Assembly (NCBI GenBank): GCA_951230915.1
Contig: OX579634.1
Location: 14,596,725 to 14,660,724, forward strand
DNA length: 64,000 bases
Direction of reading: 5' to 3'
DNA from: Antitrichia curtipendula
Lineage: Eukaryota; Streptophyta; Bryopsida; Hypnales; Leucodontaceae
Shown: positions 36,001-47,453 of the stretch, piece after piece
How positions within the stretch are numbered: the first letter of the stretch is position 1
How the letters are laid out: each line of letters starts with the position of its first letter
Translations under genes and position numbers: made by a program
The notes under the pieces: generated by a model
Told to the model about the DNA's origin: nothing
Database searches by the model: none
Seen by the model: the letters and a program-made list of their open reading frames with translations, nothing else

Positions 36001-36195
36001 GCAAGGCAGACCATTTTGAGGGTCAAGGCTATTTTGCCTAGTGAAATTCTTCTTCTGGAAGGAAAAGATGGACAGGAGTGCAGAGACAACACAAAAAACT
36101 GTGCTCCTTGTCATTTGTCAATTGAAGGGACTATGGATCTAGAGTTGGCAGTGGTTCCACTTGGATACCCAGGGAGGATACTCCCCACGTTCTAA
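33096..36195 (+). pseudogene. Ty3/gypsy retrotransposon pol fragment (RNase H and integrase), broken
   Basis: Begins inside the RT/RNase H region (AVLTQKDDDGKEYVITYASR) and continues with the gypsy-type RNase H tail ending GLQNLDVDGLSHNPS (33096-33450). Integrase follows: an HHCC-like zinc region at 33810-33960 (HEELSHFGVSRT... CEVCDRVK), then the catalytic core with LDFAGP and a second Asp in TDQGREF (33990-34250), and a C-terminal part at 34261-34512 and 35767-36195. In-frame stops (for example at 33265, 33304, 33627 and 34125) and missing gag, protease and RT make it non-functional. A CACTA-type insertion splits it at 34513-35766. Paired LTRs were not found. It is an old transposable-element copy, not a host gene. 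Confidence 0.85.
34513..35766. mobile_element. Non-autonomous CACTA (En/Spm)-type element, 1254 bp
   Basis: Ends are CACTAGAAGAAAA (34513) and the inverted TTTTTTCTTCTAGTG (ending 35766). Removing it rejoins the interrupted gypsy integrase frame. Flanking triplets are CCA and CTA, a possible 3-bp target duplication with one change. Subterminal regions carry short repeats as in other CACTA elements: GCGACTTGTT-like motifs at about 34760-34845, and TCTAGTTGTTTTCTAGTC-like motifs at about 35240-35490. No transposase frame. Confidence 0.8.
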
Positions 36196-39100
36196 GCAAC
36201 CCACGTGCAGCGGAAAAAGTAATACATGTAATACATCTTAAAATTTAATTTTTTTTCCAAAAAAAAATTATGGAGAGATTTTACTTTTTTAAAAGTTTAT
36301 GTTTGAATTATTGATATTTTTTTATGCTAATAGTAATTAGTTATAAATTTTTTAAGAAAAATGACACATTGTAAAGCTGAAAATAACTTTCACACCTCTA
36401 TATTGTATAAGAAAAAAAATTTGAAAAATGAAAAAAAAATTCTATAGAATAGCTTTCTATTGAAAGTTTATTTTGGTTGAATATTGATGCAATAGTCGTC
36501 TTCATGTGAGCTCTATAAATATTTTCGCTGAAGAACATGCCATTTTAGTTCATTTTTCAACCCTTTCTAGACAATATATCTTATGTTATTTGGAATTGAA
36601 ATTTTTGTCAACAAAAACCTTTAGTCATTGTTAAACAAAACTCAAAATTTTAGGATGAAATTATAGTTTATTCGAAAGTAATAAATCACTCCGCCACACT
36701 TGGGTACCTCAAATGTAGTGAGAGTGACCTCCTCTAGCTTGGATATAAATATTTTGCTTGTGAAGAAAGCAAAGGTGCTGCAACAATGTTGTTGTGTGAT
36801 TTATTTCAGCGAGGTTGACACATGGCATGTCTTCGACCGCCACTAAATGTCCTTCCTACTGGACGTTGGATTTGTCCCCGCTGTAAAAAATAATCAAATG
36901 TTGCTACTTTTTTAAGTGATTATTAATGATTTTTCTTATTGACGGAGGATGTAGTCCTTGGTGACATTTCATGTTGAAATATGAGTTATAGCTCTTACTA
37001 TTGACGCTTGGATGGAAATTTGGTGGAGTCCAACTGCAAAGTTAGAAGCAATTGAGGATGGGGCTCAAATGCACCCAACTTACCCCTTCACTTATGATTT
37101 ATTAAAGCCTAGCAATGGACGGGGCCTATTGTCTATCTTCTTCAACACGTTGATTGTATAGAAAATGTAGTCGAGGTTATTTAATTTCTGTTGCTAGCTG
37201 AGTTGCAAGGGCAATTTATTCAACTAGGGGGGCAATTGGATGGTTAATTCATTCATGTCTCACCATTGTGTGGATTTGCTTTTGGGTATATGTATATGTT
37301 TTAGTACTTATAGCTAACGACATCTACTATTAACAATACAAAGTGACACAACAGTTGTCATGTTATTTAACGATGGGAAGCTGTTAGGCTCTATTGGGTT
37401 TGATAGGAGTTGGTTGTAGGCTTTGTATAGCCAAATTGGCCATGTATTGGTCAATGGGAGGCTAAACTAGTGTTTTGAGACTGTAAGAAGTGTGAACGGA
37501 GCTATTTTGAGAATTTTTTGGGGTGGTTGTAATCCTAGGCCGCCCCTTTGCTTGTTCATTCTCTTCAAGTCTTGTGTGAAGGTTTCATGGAGTGTTAGGA
37601 GATGGTATACCTTGATTGTTGAAATGATGGCAGTGTTGCCAATTTACTTAATCTAAGGTTTCGCCTTGTGTACTTCAAGTTGTGTGCAAGACTAGTCCAA
37701 TCAAGATAGAGTAAAAGCATTTGGGATTGTTTGAGATGCTTATTGTCGCAAAATGTCTGGATGTTAAAGATGATGTTTCAAAAAATGTCTCAAAAAATGT
37801 CTTGACATCTAAGTTGACATCACTATAAACAATATGAAAATTGTTCTTCACGTCTAAATTGACGTTGCTTAAAACAGTATTAATCTTCTCAAACAACGTG
37901 ACATTAAGTGTTACATCATCTACTACATCATCTCTGGGTCAAATGAAAAAAATCCCATGTGGCATTGCCTACCCATATGGCAGTGATGTGGTTATTACTA
38001 GCCCTTTTTTATTTGGCACTATGGAGCTAGATAGCACCATGCCACCATTTCAAAATAAAATTATACTTTTAGCTAGATAAAAGTAATCTTTTTTTGCCAA
38101 AAAAATTCCATTTTTATAAAAGATGTGGATGAAGTCGCCAAATTTGGATGAAAAAGTGCATAAAGATGATTGAAAAGTATTTTTTCGTCCCAAAGATGGA
38201 TGAATGTAGATATTAATGTTTCACCAAATTTTTAAGTGATCGCCAACCTGGAACTTTCTCAAAAAGCTTTAAAAGGGTTGGTTGTTACATTGCACATTTT
38301 TGGCACCTTCTTTGACCTTGTTTGTTAAGATGTCATTCTAAAAACAAGACACACTTTGTCAAATTTTACCATATTTTTATCTTGTCAATTTTGACAAATT
38401 TTTTTGGTCATCAACGTGCCTGGCGTTAGAAAAATTGTATCTACACGTTTATCAACTTGTCTAAAACATTAGGATTTTTTTATAGTATGTAGAGATCCAA
38501 TTTGCTACAAGGAACAAACAAACAAGAAACAATCTAATCACCAAATCTAATACAACATACTAAAACAATTATTTAGTGTGGGTGAATAATTGACCATTCG
38601 ATGAATTAGTATGGTCTAGATTAAAATTCACATAGTAAATTATTAAAGTGAAATTAGTGGCATTTTCCACTTGCTCCTTGTATATAGCTTCTTTATTGTT
38701 GAGGAGAGGTTTGGAGTTTACAGTGGCAAATAGATTTTAAGATAGAAGAGGAAAAGAGACTTTTTGATGGGATAGATCTCAATTTGTAATGGAAGAAAGC
38801 TTTTCAACTTTGAACTAAAGGAGAGATCTTTATCTTAGGAATAGGGAGATATGTTTCTTTTGCAATTTAGAGATATGTGTTGCAATATTGTCATTTTATT
38901 TCCAAGTGGGTGAATATAATCATCAAAATGTTAAATAATATTCTTTGCAGTAATAAGCATCAATGCCAATTAAACTTGATGAATAATTAGAATGTCAAAA
39001 AAAACTTACAATAATGTTTAATAATATGTGCTTGTGAGAAGTAAAACATACTATACTAAATAACCAATTCAATGTAGTATAATTACTAAACGCCCAAGGC

Positions 39101-40814
39101 ATTTTGGATTCAAAAACATCATTGTTTTTGAAGTATTAGAGATTTAAATGTCACTAAGGTGTAGAAACCATACAATCTTGTAGTGTATGTGTTGTGTATG
39201 ACATGAATCCAATTTGGAGTCATTTGGTCACATAGATTGCAAGATTATAATGTTTTAGTGTTGAAGATGTCAAAAAAAAGGATGTTGAAATTTTCCTAGC
39301 AACACATTTGGAGGTGAAATTCGATTTTTAAACCTACTCAATTGAAAAAATTGTAAACTTAAAAGTGACTCAAAACCAACATACAAACACATTGGTAAAA
39401 TCAAATATCATTTAGTTGACTCATTGTGTTTGCAAAATGGCTTTGAAATGTTAAAAAATAACAAGAAAAAACACATTTAACTGAACCTCTTTCAACTAAA
39501 ATGCTTCTCAGTCACTCATGACATCTTCTATTGATATGAAATTATAGGCATACAAACTAGACTATTATACGGAACTTTTCCAAATTTTTTTATTATTGAA
39601 AATAGACACTACGTGAAGATAAATAGGCCACCCAAGATTATTGTAATCTAAAAATATTAGGATATTGAACTTCAAATTGCTCCCAAACATTCACAACAAC
39701 TTCTAAGATTGACATGAAAATTTTACCACAATAATTAGACTGCAAGGGGAACATAATCCAACAAATTTTGTTGAAAACAAACATTGGATGAAGGAGATAT
39801 AAGCCCCCAAAATTGCCACCAACAAATGTAGTTTGTTGAACTCAAATTAAACCTCTGAACTTCAACTAGTGTACAAAAAATCAGTACATCTTGCATTGAT
39901 CTGAAAAATTTACCACACAAATTAGAAACAATAACGCAAATTTTCTAACAAGTTTTATTGAATTTGGACATTGGATTCAAAAGTTAAGGTAGTATGCTCT
40001 AAAAACACCTATTTTAAGATTGGTCTGTCTTTTTCATGGGCTTTCGAAGATGACAAGATTTTTAGCTTATTTAAAAATAAAATAAAAATAGATGCGATAA
40101 GAAAAACAAATGGTTTCATAACTTTCCAAACAATTTTAAATTTGTTATGATTTTTCAAAGATGTTGGATGTAAGCACCTATTACTGTCAATAGGTCTGCC
40201 AAAATACAAACACAACTGCCTACAAAGTAAGATAGAAAACCCAAGAAGAAGCCTCAGGAGTTGCAATAAAGAACAAACCAAAATCTTTAATGTAACCAAC
40301 AATAGCCTCAAAGAGACCATCAACAACTATAAAATGAATTTACCAATGAAAGTGAAAGTGCCAGTTCTAGTGTCCCACCACATGTAATAAAAAATTTGAC
40401 CAACTCCAAATCTGTAGCTTCTACATTTTTTATAAAAAGGTAGTTGGTTGGACAACTTTTATTTTAAATACATAAATGGAGACCAATCACTAGATTTGAA
40501 AATAGATTGTAGTGCATATCAAACCAATCCATATTAGAATCCTAAAGTAAAATCTAGCAAATTTGAATGTGTTCCCACTTCATCTTCAACCCATTAAATA
40601 TTTAGCACATATTCAGATTCCGTTTCATACTAAATTATAGGATACATTTCAAAAGGATGGGCACTTTTAGAGTATACCACACTTTGATTTAAACTTGAAT
40701 CTACGTGTATGTTAAAACACTTTTGGTCAAATGGGGTGTTTAGGGGATCTCTTGTACTCTGTGCTAATAATCTGCACACCGATGGGAAAGAATCCCCCAT
40801 CCAAAAATAATCAA
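36196..40814. other. AT-rich gene-poor region
   Basis: About 4.6 kb with no recognisable gene, RNA or transposon ends. The stretch 37780-37900 has short repeated segments around GTCTAAATTGACGTTG / CATCTAAGTTGACATC. Many homopolymer runs. Confidence 0.45.
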
Positions 40815-41220
40815 ATTGCCACGCTGGCACATGCCGCGTCAATTGTTGACAAGTGTGCACGAATAGAGGGCCTGCGGGGCGGGATGACGCGATCAAAAAC
40901 AGTTTCTACCAATCAGCGTCTCGCCTGAAAGAGAATGAATATCCCTGAGCCAATCAGAGCGCTTAGCCACGCCAGAGGGTTCACACGGGCAGTAACACTC
41001 GAAACCAACTGACTTCGCCAGCTGACACGAGAAATATCCACAAACAGCGTCTTCAACACCATTCTTCAACCTGCTCCCCTAGAATTACGTCTCCTCTTGC
41101 ATTCACTGCACGGGTGGGACGCCATAGCCGGCTGACAACAAACTCTCTAGAGCATTGTTTCAGGCAGTCCTAAATCTATGGTTGTAGATTCCCTAAGTTT
41201 CTCGATATTTCTGCAGTGTT
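40815..41220 (+). promoter_or_regulatory. Promoter of the left BiP gene, with CCAAT and CCACG motifs
   Basis: Directly upstream of the left BiP 5' UTR. CCAAT boxes at 40909-40913 and 40950-40954; the second is followed after 12 bases by CCACG at 40967-40971. ER-stress elements in BiP promoters combine CCAAT with CCACG or CACG, usually with a 9-10-base spacer, so this is ERSE-like rather than a strict match. Other blocks shared with the right BiP promoter are GCCACGCTGGCA, TGCCGCGTC, TGACGCGATC, TCGCCTGA and GTTCACACGG. No clear TATA box. Confidence 0.65.
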
Positions 41221-41311
41221 TTGTTAGTTTTGAGTGTTTGGATTCGTCCTTCGGAGTTCGGTTTGAGGTTAGGGTTTGAGTGCGGGATTGGCAGCGGAGT
41301 GGTCAGCCAGC

Positions 41312-43300
41312 ATGGGGCGCCACACGCAGTTGTTGGTGCTGGGGGTGCTGTTCGCGGCCGGCGTGTCGGGATGCTACGGCGCTGCGGAGGAGGCGGCGAA
41401 GCTGGGCACGGTGATCGGAATCGACCTCGGCACGACGTACTCGTGCGTGGGCGTGTACAAGAACGGTCATGTGGAGATCATCGCCAACGACCAGGGCAAC
41501 CGCATCACGCCGTCGTGGGTGGCGTTCACGGACAGCGAGCGTCTGATCGGCGAGGCGGCGAAGAACCAGGCCGCCGTGAACCCTGAGCGCACGGTGTTCG
41601 ACGTGAAGCGTCTGATCGGTCGCAAGTTCGAGGACAAGGAGGTGCAGAAGGACCTGAAGCTTTTCCCGTTCAAGATCGTGAACAAGGACGGCAAGCCGAA
41701 CATCCAGGTGAAGGTGAAGGATGGCGAGGTGAAGGTGTTCACTCCCGAGGAGATCAGCGCGATGGTGCTGATCAAGATGAAGGAGACCGCGGAGGCGTAT
41801 TTGGGGAAGAAGATCAAGGACGCCGTGGTGACGGTTCCTGCGTACTTCAACGACGCGCAGCGTCAGGCGACGAAGGACGCGGGCGTGATCGCGGGTCTGA
41901 ACGTGGCCCGCATCATCAACGAGCCTACGGCGGCCGCGATCGCGTACGGTCTGGACAAGAAGGGCGGTGAGAAGAACATCTTGGTGTTCGACTTGGGCGG
42001 CGGGACGTTCGACGTGAGCGTGCTGACGATCGACAATGGCGTGTTCGAGGTTTTGTCGACGAACGGCGACACGCATCTGGGCGGCGAGGACTTCGACCAG
42101 CGCATCATGGAGTACTTCATCAAGCTGATCAAGAAGAAGTACAACCGCGACATCGGGAAGGACAAGAAGGCGATCCAGAAGCTGAGGCGCGAGGCGGAGA
42201 GGGCGAAGCGCGCTCTGAGCAACCAGCACCAGATCCGCGTGGAGATCGAGTCTCTGTTCGACGGCGTGGACTTTTCGGAGCCGCTGACGCGCGCCCGTTT
42301 CGAGGAGCTGAACAACGACCTGTTCCGCAAGACGATGGGTCCGGTGAAGAAGGCGATGGACGACGCGGGTCTGCAGAAGAGCGAGATCCAGGAGATCGTG
42401 CTGGTGGGTGGCAGCACCCGCATTCCGAAGGTGCAGCAGCTTTTGCGCGACTACTTCGACGGGAAGGAGCCGAACAAGGGCGTGAATCCTGACGAGGCGG
42501 TGGCTTACGGCGCGGCGGTGCAGGGCGGTATTTTGAGCGGCGAGGGCGGCGAGGAGACGAAGGACATTCTTTTGTTGGACGTGGCGCCTCTGACGCTGGG
42601 CATCGAGACGGTGGGCGGCGTGATGACGAAGCTGATCCCCCGGAACACGGTGATTCCGACGAAGAAGTCTCAGGTGTTCACGACGTACCAGGACCAGCAG
42701 ACGACGGTTTCGATTCAGGTGTTCGAGGGCGAGCGCAGTTTGACGAAGGACTGCCACGAGCTGGGCAAATTCGACCTGACTGGCATCCCTGCGGCGCCTC
42801 GCGGCGTGCCTCAGATCGAGGTGACTTTCGAGATCGACGCGAACGGCATTTTGAACGTGAAGGCGGAGGACAAGGGCACGGGCAAGTCGGAGAAGATCGT
42901 GATCACGAACGACAAGGGTCGTCTGAGCCAGGAAGACATCGACCGGATGGTGCAGGAGGCGGAGGAGTTCGCCGAGGAGGACAAGAAGGTGAAGGAGAGG
43001 ATCGACGCGCGGAACAGCCTGGAGACGTACGTGTACAACATGAAGAACCAGCTGGCGGACAAGTTGGGGGAGAAGATCGAGGCGGAGGACAAGGAGACCA
43101 TCGAGACGGCGATGAAGGAGGCTTTGGAGTGGCTGGACGACAACCAGAGCGCGGAGAAGGACGACTTCGTGGAGAAGTTGAAGGAGGTGGAGGGGATCTG
43201 TAACCCGATCGTGACGAAGTTGTACCAGGCCGCGGGAGGAGCCGCTGGGTCCGCCGGCGAGGACGGCGACAGTGACGACGACGGCCACGAGGAGCTGTAG
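41312..43300 (+). CDS. BIP: BiP, ER lumenal Hsp70 chaperone (left copy)
   Basis: ATP-driven chaperone of the ER lumen that binds nascent and misfolded proteins. Single exon, 662 residues from ATG 41312; an in-frame TTG further upstream is not the start. Residues 1-24 form a signal peptide (hydrophobic [14 protein letters not shown]). The nucleotide-binding domain shows [10 protein letters not shown] (35-44), [13 protein letters not shown] (173-185), DLGGGTFD (227-234) and [10 protein letters not shown] (365-374); the interdomain linker is [10 protein letters not shown] (418-427), followed by the substrate-binding domain and lid. The C-terminus is acidic and ends HEEL, a variant of the HDEL retrieval signal. 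Coding sequence is strongly GC-rich against AT-rich surroundings. BiP genes in well-studied flowering plants carry introns, so the intronless state is notable. The protein is identical to that of the right copy. Confidence 0.97.
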   Translation: MGRHTQLLVLGVLFAAGVSGCYGAAEEAAKLGTVIGIDLGTTYSCVGVYKNGHVEIIANDQGNRITPSWVAFTDSERLIGEAAKNQAAVNPERTVFDVKRLIGRKFEDKEVQKDLKLFPFKIVNKDGKPNIQVKVKDGEVKVFTPEEISAMVLIKMKETAEAYLGKKIKDAVVTVPAYFNDAQRQATKDAGVIAGLNVARIINEPTAAAIAYGLDKKGGEKNILVFDLGGGTFDVSVLTIDNGVFEVLSTNGDTHLGGEDFDQRIMEYFIKLIKKKYNRDIGKDKKAIQKLRREAERAKRALSNQHQIRVEIESLFDGVDFSEPLTRARFEELNNDLFRKTMGPVKKAMDDAGLQKSEIQEIVLVGGSTRIPKVQQLLRDYFDGKEPNKGVNPDEAVAYGAAVQGGILSGEGGEETKDILLLDVAPLTLGIETVGGVMTKLIPRNTVIPTKKSQVFTTYQDQQTTVSIQVFEGERSLTKDCHELGKFDLTGIPAAPRGVPQIEVTFEIDANGILNVKAEDKGTGKSEKIVITNDKGRLSQEDIDRMVQEAEEFAEEDKKVKERIDARNSLETYVYNMKNQLADKLGEKIEAEDKETIETAMKEALEWLDDNQSAEKDDFVEKLKEVEGICNPIVTKLYQAAGGAAGSAGEDGDSDDDGHEEL

Positions 43301-44248
43301 GCCCTTGGAGTGTGCGGATTCTTTTTAGGTAGAGTCGTCGCCCGCCTTGTTTGCGAGGGAATTGGACCTGTTGGTGGAAGGCTGCGGGAGGCAGGTGGTC
43401 CTGGGCATTTGGATTAGTTAGGCAATTGCTCTTGGGTTGAATGCATTCGGTGGATCCAGAAGGGAAGTGTGACCGCCCCTGGAGTTGATGTGAGGCGAGC
43501 CAAGGCAATGAGCGATGGATGAGTAGGTTGTGGGAGTTTTTTTCTCCACGTTTCCCACCTCGTTAGTGAGTAGTTTTTTGGCAGATTCTGAATTGCCGCC
43601 TCGAGTTGGTTGCGATTCATGTATATTTCATATTCTTTAAAGGATATTACCAGAATTGGATATCAGAAGTTGTGATTTTCGCTTTTTTGGGGGTGGGCGG
43701 GCGGGCTTTGTTCGAATACGGTATGTTCGATTGTACGTTTGGGGACTGAACTGGAGGTTTGGATAGACCTTTGGAGACTGTAGGTTTGGATAGTCCATTT
43801 GGTACTGTATTGGACTGAATAGTCTTCTTTGTGCTGTTCGGGGACGTAAGCTGCAGTGGGCTTCTGTTGTTAAGGACATTTCTTTTGCACTGACATTTCC
43901 GTGGACTAGACTCTCCGATTTCGAATTTTATTCGTTTAGAGCTCTGTCACGGTGTGCCTGGATGTCATCTGAGCATTAGATCATTCTTGGATATGATTTT
44001 GAAAATAGGAAATTGAGATCCGTCTATGTTTTGTACGCACGACACTGTAGACTCTGATCCGAATACGTAACTACAAGAATGTGGGGATTTACATGTACGT
44101 CTGCCTTGAATATGTACTTCTCCATTCGAATGAACATGAAGATACAAATAATAGAATGAGGCCTCACGAGGCTAGCAATGGAGGTCGTGGCTCGTGAATG
44201 TGGTTTGTTGTTCCCACTGTCTCAAGGAACATGGGAAGTGCTGGAGTT
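43301..44248 (+). other. 3' UTR and downstream region of the left BiP gene
   Basis: 948 bp after the stop, identical to the matching region of the right copy. No independent gene. Includes a G-rich run (GGGGGTGGGCGGGCGGG, about 43688-43704). Its small open frames recur in mirror image at 50457-51190 only because the whole arm is duplicated. Confidence 0.7.
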
Positions 44249-45042
44249 CTTGATCCCTAATAGGAGTTGTTGACCTTGCTAATGGGTCAAGAATTTGAGC
44301 AAGTTTTTGCAATTCTTTTGTAGCCCAAGGACAGAGTCCTTGATGTCGAAAACGGGTGACAAAATATACTCCGAAGAAAACGGTTCTTTGTTGACTTCTA
44401 TGAGATCAAGAAGATAAAGAATAGGCAAGAAGGTTTTTTTTAGAACAATGTGATGAAGCAATTCATACGGTACAATTTAGGATTGCGTGATTAATTCGGG
44501 CAATTCCACTTACATAATGAATACGGTTCGACAATAAGACAATTACACTCATTTTCTTATTTTCACTATTCTTACATGGAAGTGATTCATTGATGAACTT
44601 TTTGTTTGTCAAGATGAGAAAATTCTTTTTCAACTTTTCCAATTTTATCAGCACATCATGAAATGTACCTTATGCACAAACATTGTAGTGCTACAAAGCC
44701 AAAGTTACTTTAGGAAAATGTACTCTATGCCTAGTGTAACTTTGGCATTGTAGCACTGCGTTCTCTTGTCAAACTTCATTTTTAGAGTACATTTTTGAAG
44801 TTCAATATATTTCTAGATATATTGCTATCATCATTTATTGAGTTTTGGGTACCCACACCTATATACTACTTCAATGTACCAGTGAATCCCAAAACATTTG
44901 GATGAAAAATAGTTGTTCTATGTCCCCTATAGAGCTTTCTATTTTTCATTTTCCAAAAGGACATTTTTGATCCTTGAGGGCAATATAGAGTTAAGGAAAT
45001 TTTGGAATCTAATAGCATTTTTTCCTACCATCCATCCATACC
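44249..45042. other. Spacer between BiP arms, left part
   Basis: Non-coding. 44249-44403 occurs once; from 44404 the sequence is repeated after the gap. Contains a small palindrome at 44686-44756 (GTAGTGCTACAAAG.CCAAAGTTAC paired with GTAACTTTGG.ATTGTAGCAC). Confidence 0.6.
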
Positions 45043-46466
45043 TTAATCCTTGAAGGATTTTGATTGTGTTTTTACCAAAAATGTTTTTTAATTGCCATTT
45101 CTAGTACAAGTACCAAATTTATAAAAAAACAACATTCTTGGACGTATGTAAGCATAGGATCTTATAGTACGTTGGTTTGAAAAGACTTGAAAAAAAAATT
45201 TATAAAAAAATATCCAAAATGGTGGTGCTTATTTGGATTCATTCTTCAAGGCAAATTGGCTACATGCTTTAAAATATTTAGATCATTTGGAATTTTGCAA
45301 CATATAGGGAAAAAATAGTAAGTGAAAAAAAGTAGAAAATGACTCAAAATAACGCTAAATTGTTGGAAATTTTGTTATGGAATTGAAATATGCCAATCCC
45401 AGTGGTTGTAATATTGTATTCCCTCCGTCCCAAAATGATCTTCCTGTTGGCCTTCATTTTTTGTCCCAAAATGATCTTCCTGTTGTACTTTGTGAGCTAC
45501 AAATTGGTCAAATTTAACTTTTGGTTGTTCTCTAGGACTAACAAAACAATTCCAAGCGATAGTTCCCCCTCCATCTATGCAATCACTAATCAAAAGACAA
45601 ATAAAATGGTTGAAGGGGTCAATCAACACTTTTTGTTTTTATTTTTTGCATCTCTTTGAATATTATCTAATTGAAGGAGATGAAGGCTTTGGGAGGCAAA
45701 ATATAGGTCCACATATGGTCTTTGACTTATACTAACTACCCACAAAATGACAACCTCACACTCAATAATTAAATAACCACTGATGCTCTTTGAAAATACC
45801 CAAAAAATTTCACTTTTCAATAATCCAAAACTACAGTTTAAAAAGGGCTTCAAAACTCAAAGTTTCAAGGGCAATAGGAGTGCACCAAACTCCATATGTA
45901 GTGCAAAACATGCTTTAAAAATGTTATTTTTAGTCTTAATCCGGAACATTTTGTCTAACAGGAAGATCATTTTGGGACGGAGGGAGTAATAAACAATCTA
46001 CATCCTAGAATTTTATTTTATTTCCAAAAATATTGAAAATTGAGTTAAATAAAGGACTTCAAAGTTTATTTTAGAATAGAGATTCCCAAACTACCTGCAA
46101 ACTAAAACTCTTCATAACTTTCAGCTCATCAATCAAAATAGAATGATTCAAAGTTTTCCACGTACATAGAATTATAGAGATTCAGTTTTTTATTTATTTT
46201 TTAAATTTCTTATTAAACTTTTTTTTAGAGAATTTTCTGAATTGCCCAAGCAACCCTTAATTCAAAGAAAATTATGTATCGTACAACAACTTTGTAGCCA
46301 TGTAGTCAAAAGTTATAAAAATTGTTGGGCTTGAAAGCTACTCCTTGTGTACATGTTGTGTGAAAATTTTTAAGAAAAAAATATAGATTCTATTTGGAGT
46401 GAATTGCTCCAAATCATTACATTTTTAGCTGTCCAACAACATAGTTTGATCCTTATTAGGGGTTAA
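45043..46466. mobile_element. TTAA-type inverted-repeat element, family member 3, with nested MITE
   Basis: TTAA (45043-45046) then TCCTTGAAGGATTTTG; right end TTTGATCCTTATTAGGGG then TTAA (46463-46466). The interior matches 9177-10116 and 16848-17765, with an internal deletion and with a 568-bp Stowaway-type element inserted at 45419. Without the insert it is about 855 bp. Repeated at 48093-49516 because of the contig overlap. Confidence 0.65.
45419..45986. mobile_element. Stowaway-type (Tc1/mariner) MITE, 568 bp
   Basis: Ends are TTCCCTCCGTCCCAAAATGA and the inverted TCATTTTGGGACGGAGGGAG, flanked by TA on both sides. CTCCCTCCGT with a TA target duplication is the Stowaway signature. An extra copy of TCCCAAAATGATCTTCCTGT follows about 38 bp inside the left end. 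Repeated at 48469-49036 through the contig overlap. Confidence 0.9.
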
Positions 46467-47253
46467 ATTAGGTCGTTTGTTAGGGTAAAATCTCTTGGAT
46501 CGTGTGTCCCCATTCACATTGTTGGTACTGTCAAAATGTTATTTGTGAAGAGGGATGTTAAGGACGTTTGAACCTATGGTATGAAATATATGGATTTTTG
46601 AGTTATTTTGGTTCTAAAAAATTAGAAAATTACTTTTACTTTTATTTATTTTTGGTTGTGGCATCGGCACAGGGCACACTAGTTCATCCTGAAATCTGAA
46701 ATTTGGCTGACTACGTTGAGGAGAGGTTCCAAGTTCAAGGACAACTCGTACATGTGAAATGACACGTCTACATCTTCCAGCATAATATTTAGTGTCGTGA
46801 AGTTGTAAGCCAACAACTGAGACTGACTACAGTAAACCTCACCGGCATCACATGACTGCATAAAATTTGCTCGTCTTTTCCAAGAAATGTTGGCCCAATT
46901 GCCTCGAAACCACAGCAAATTCAAGTACCCTAACATTCAAGTACAACTTATCGATAGTGATCAGCTCTATCCATGCCCTCAATAATGAAAATCGAGAAGA
47001 TAGCATCAATCTCCCAAGTCTGCACAAGTAACTGAAACTGTAGACAGCAACCCATGAAAATGACGGACAAATCTGGCCGGACCCAAAATTGCAAAAGCGC
47101 CCAAACACTTTGCTCACCACTCATACCAGTACACCAGTACACATTTTTCACGTGAGTTGGAGCCTCTATGAATGTATAACGTATAAACAACTCACCAAAA
47201 TAACTCAGCTGTACGAAGGAATAACACCCGCACAGATTGTCACAACCTCATGT

Positions 47254-47453
47254 NNNNNNNNNNNNNNNNNNNNNNNNNNNNNNNNNNNNNNNNNNNNNNN
47301 NNNNNNNNNNNNNNNNNNNNNNNNNNNNNNNNNNNNNNNNNNNNNNNNNNNNNNNNNNNNNNNNNNNNNNNNNNNNNNNNNNNNNNNNNNNNNNNNNNNN
47401 NNNNNNNNNNNNNNNNNNNNNNNNNNNNNNNNNNNNNNNNNNNNNNNNNNNNN
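47254..47453. other. Assembly gap, 200 N
   Basis: Exactly 200 N, a placeholder size. The flanking sequences overlap by about 2850 bp, so the gap probably has negative true length. Any open frame spanning it is meaningless. Confidence 0.98.

Larger units (their letters stand above)
41220..44248 (+). repeat. Left arm of the 3.03-kb BiP inverted repeat
   Basis: Pairs with 50356-53384 with coordinates summing to 94604 throughout, so there is no net insertion or deletion. The arm includes about 90 bp of 5' UTR, the whole BiP coding region and 948 bp beyond the stop codon. Differences were found only near the outer end (41233 and 41235, and beyond 41219). The inner end is abrupt at CTGGAGTT (44241-44248). 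Confidence 0.9.
44404..47253 (+). repeat. Spacer copy 1, direct duplicate of 47454-50302
   Basis: 2850 bp repeated after the 200-N gap at an offset of 3050. The only difference found is one C in a C run at about 47100 (GCGCCCAAAC here, GCGCCAAAC in the second copy). Most likely the overlapping ends of two unmerged contigs rather than a biological duplication. Confidence 0.9.

Noticed and set aside
41276..41311. N-terminal extension of BiP from an upstream in-frame TTG
   Set aside because: The ATG at 41312 directly precedes a normal signal peptide; a 12-residue extension would bury it and eukaryotes rarely start at TTG.
41303..43288. 661-codon open frame antisense to BiP (and its mirror at 51316-53301)
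   Set aside because: It results from strong GC-biased codon use on the sense strand; the translation is Leu/Arg/His/Val-rich low-complexity sequence with no domain, and it is present in both copies only because the arms are identical.
46679..47190. Minus-strand frames in the BiP spacer as a small gene
   Set aside because: Somewhat higher GC than its surroundings but no recognisable domain, no splice-linked continuation, and frames shift between the two contig copies because of a one-base difference.
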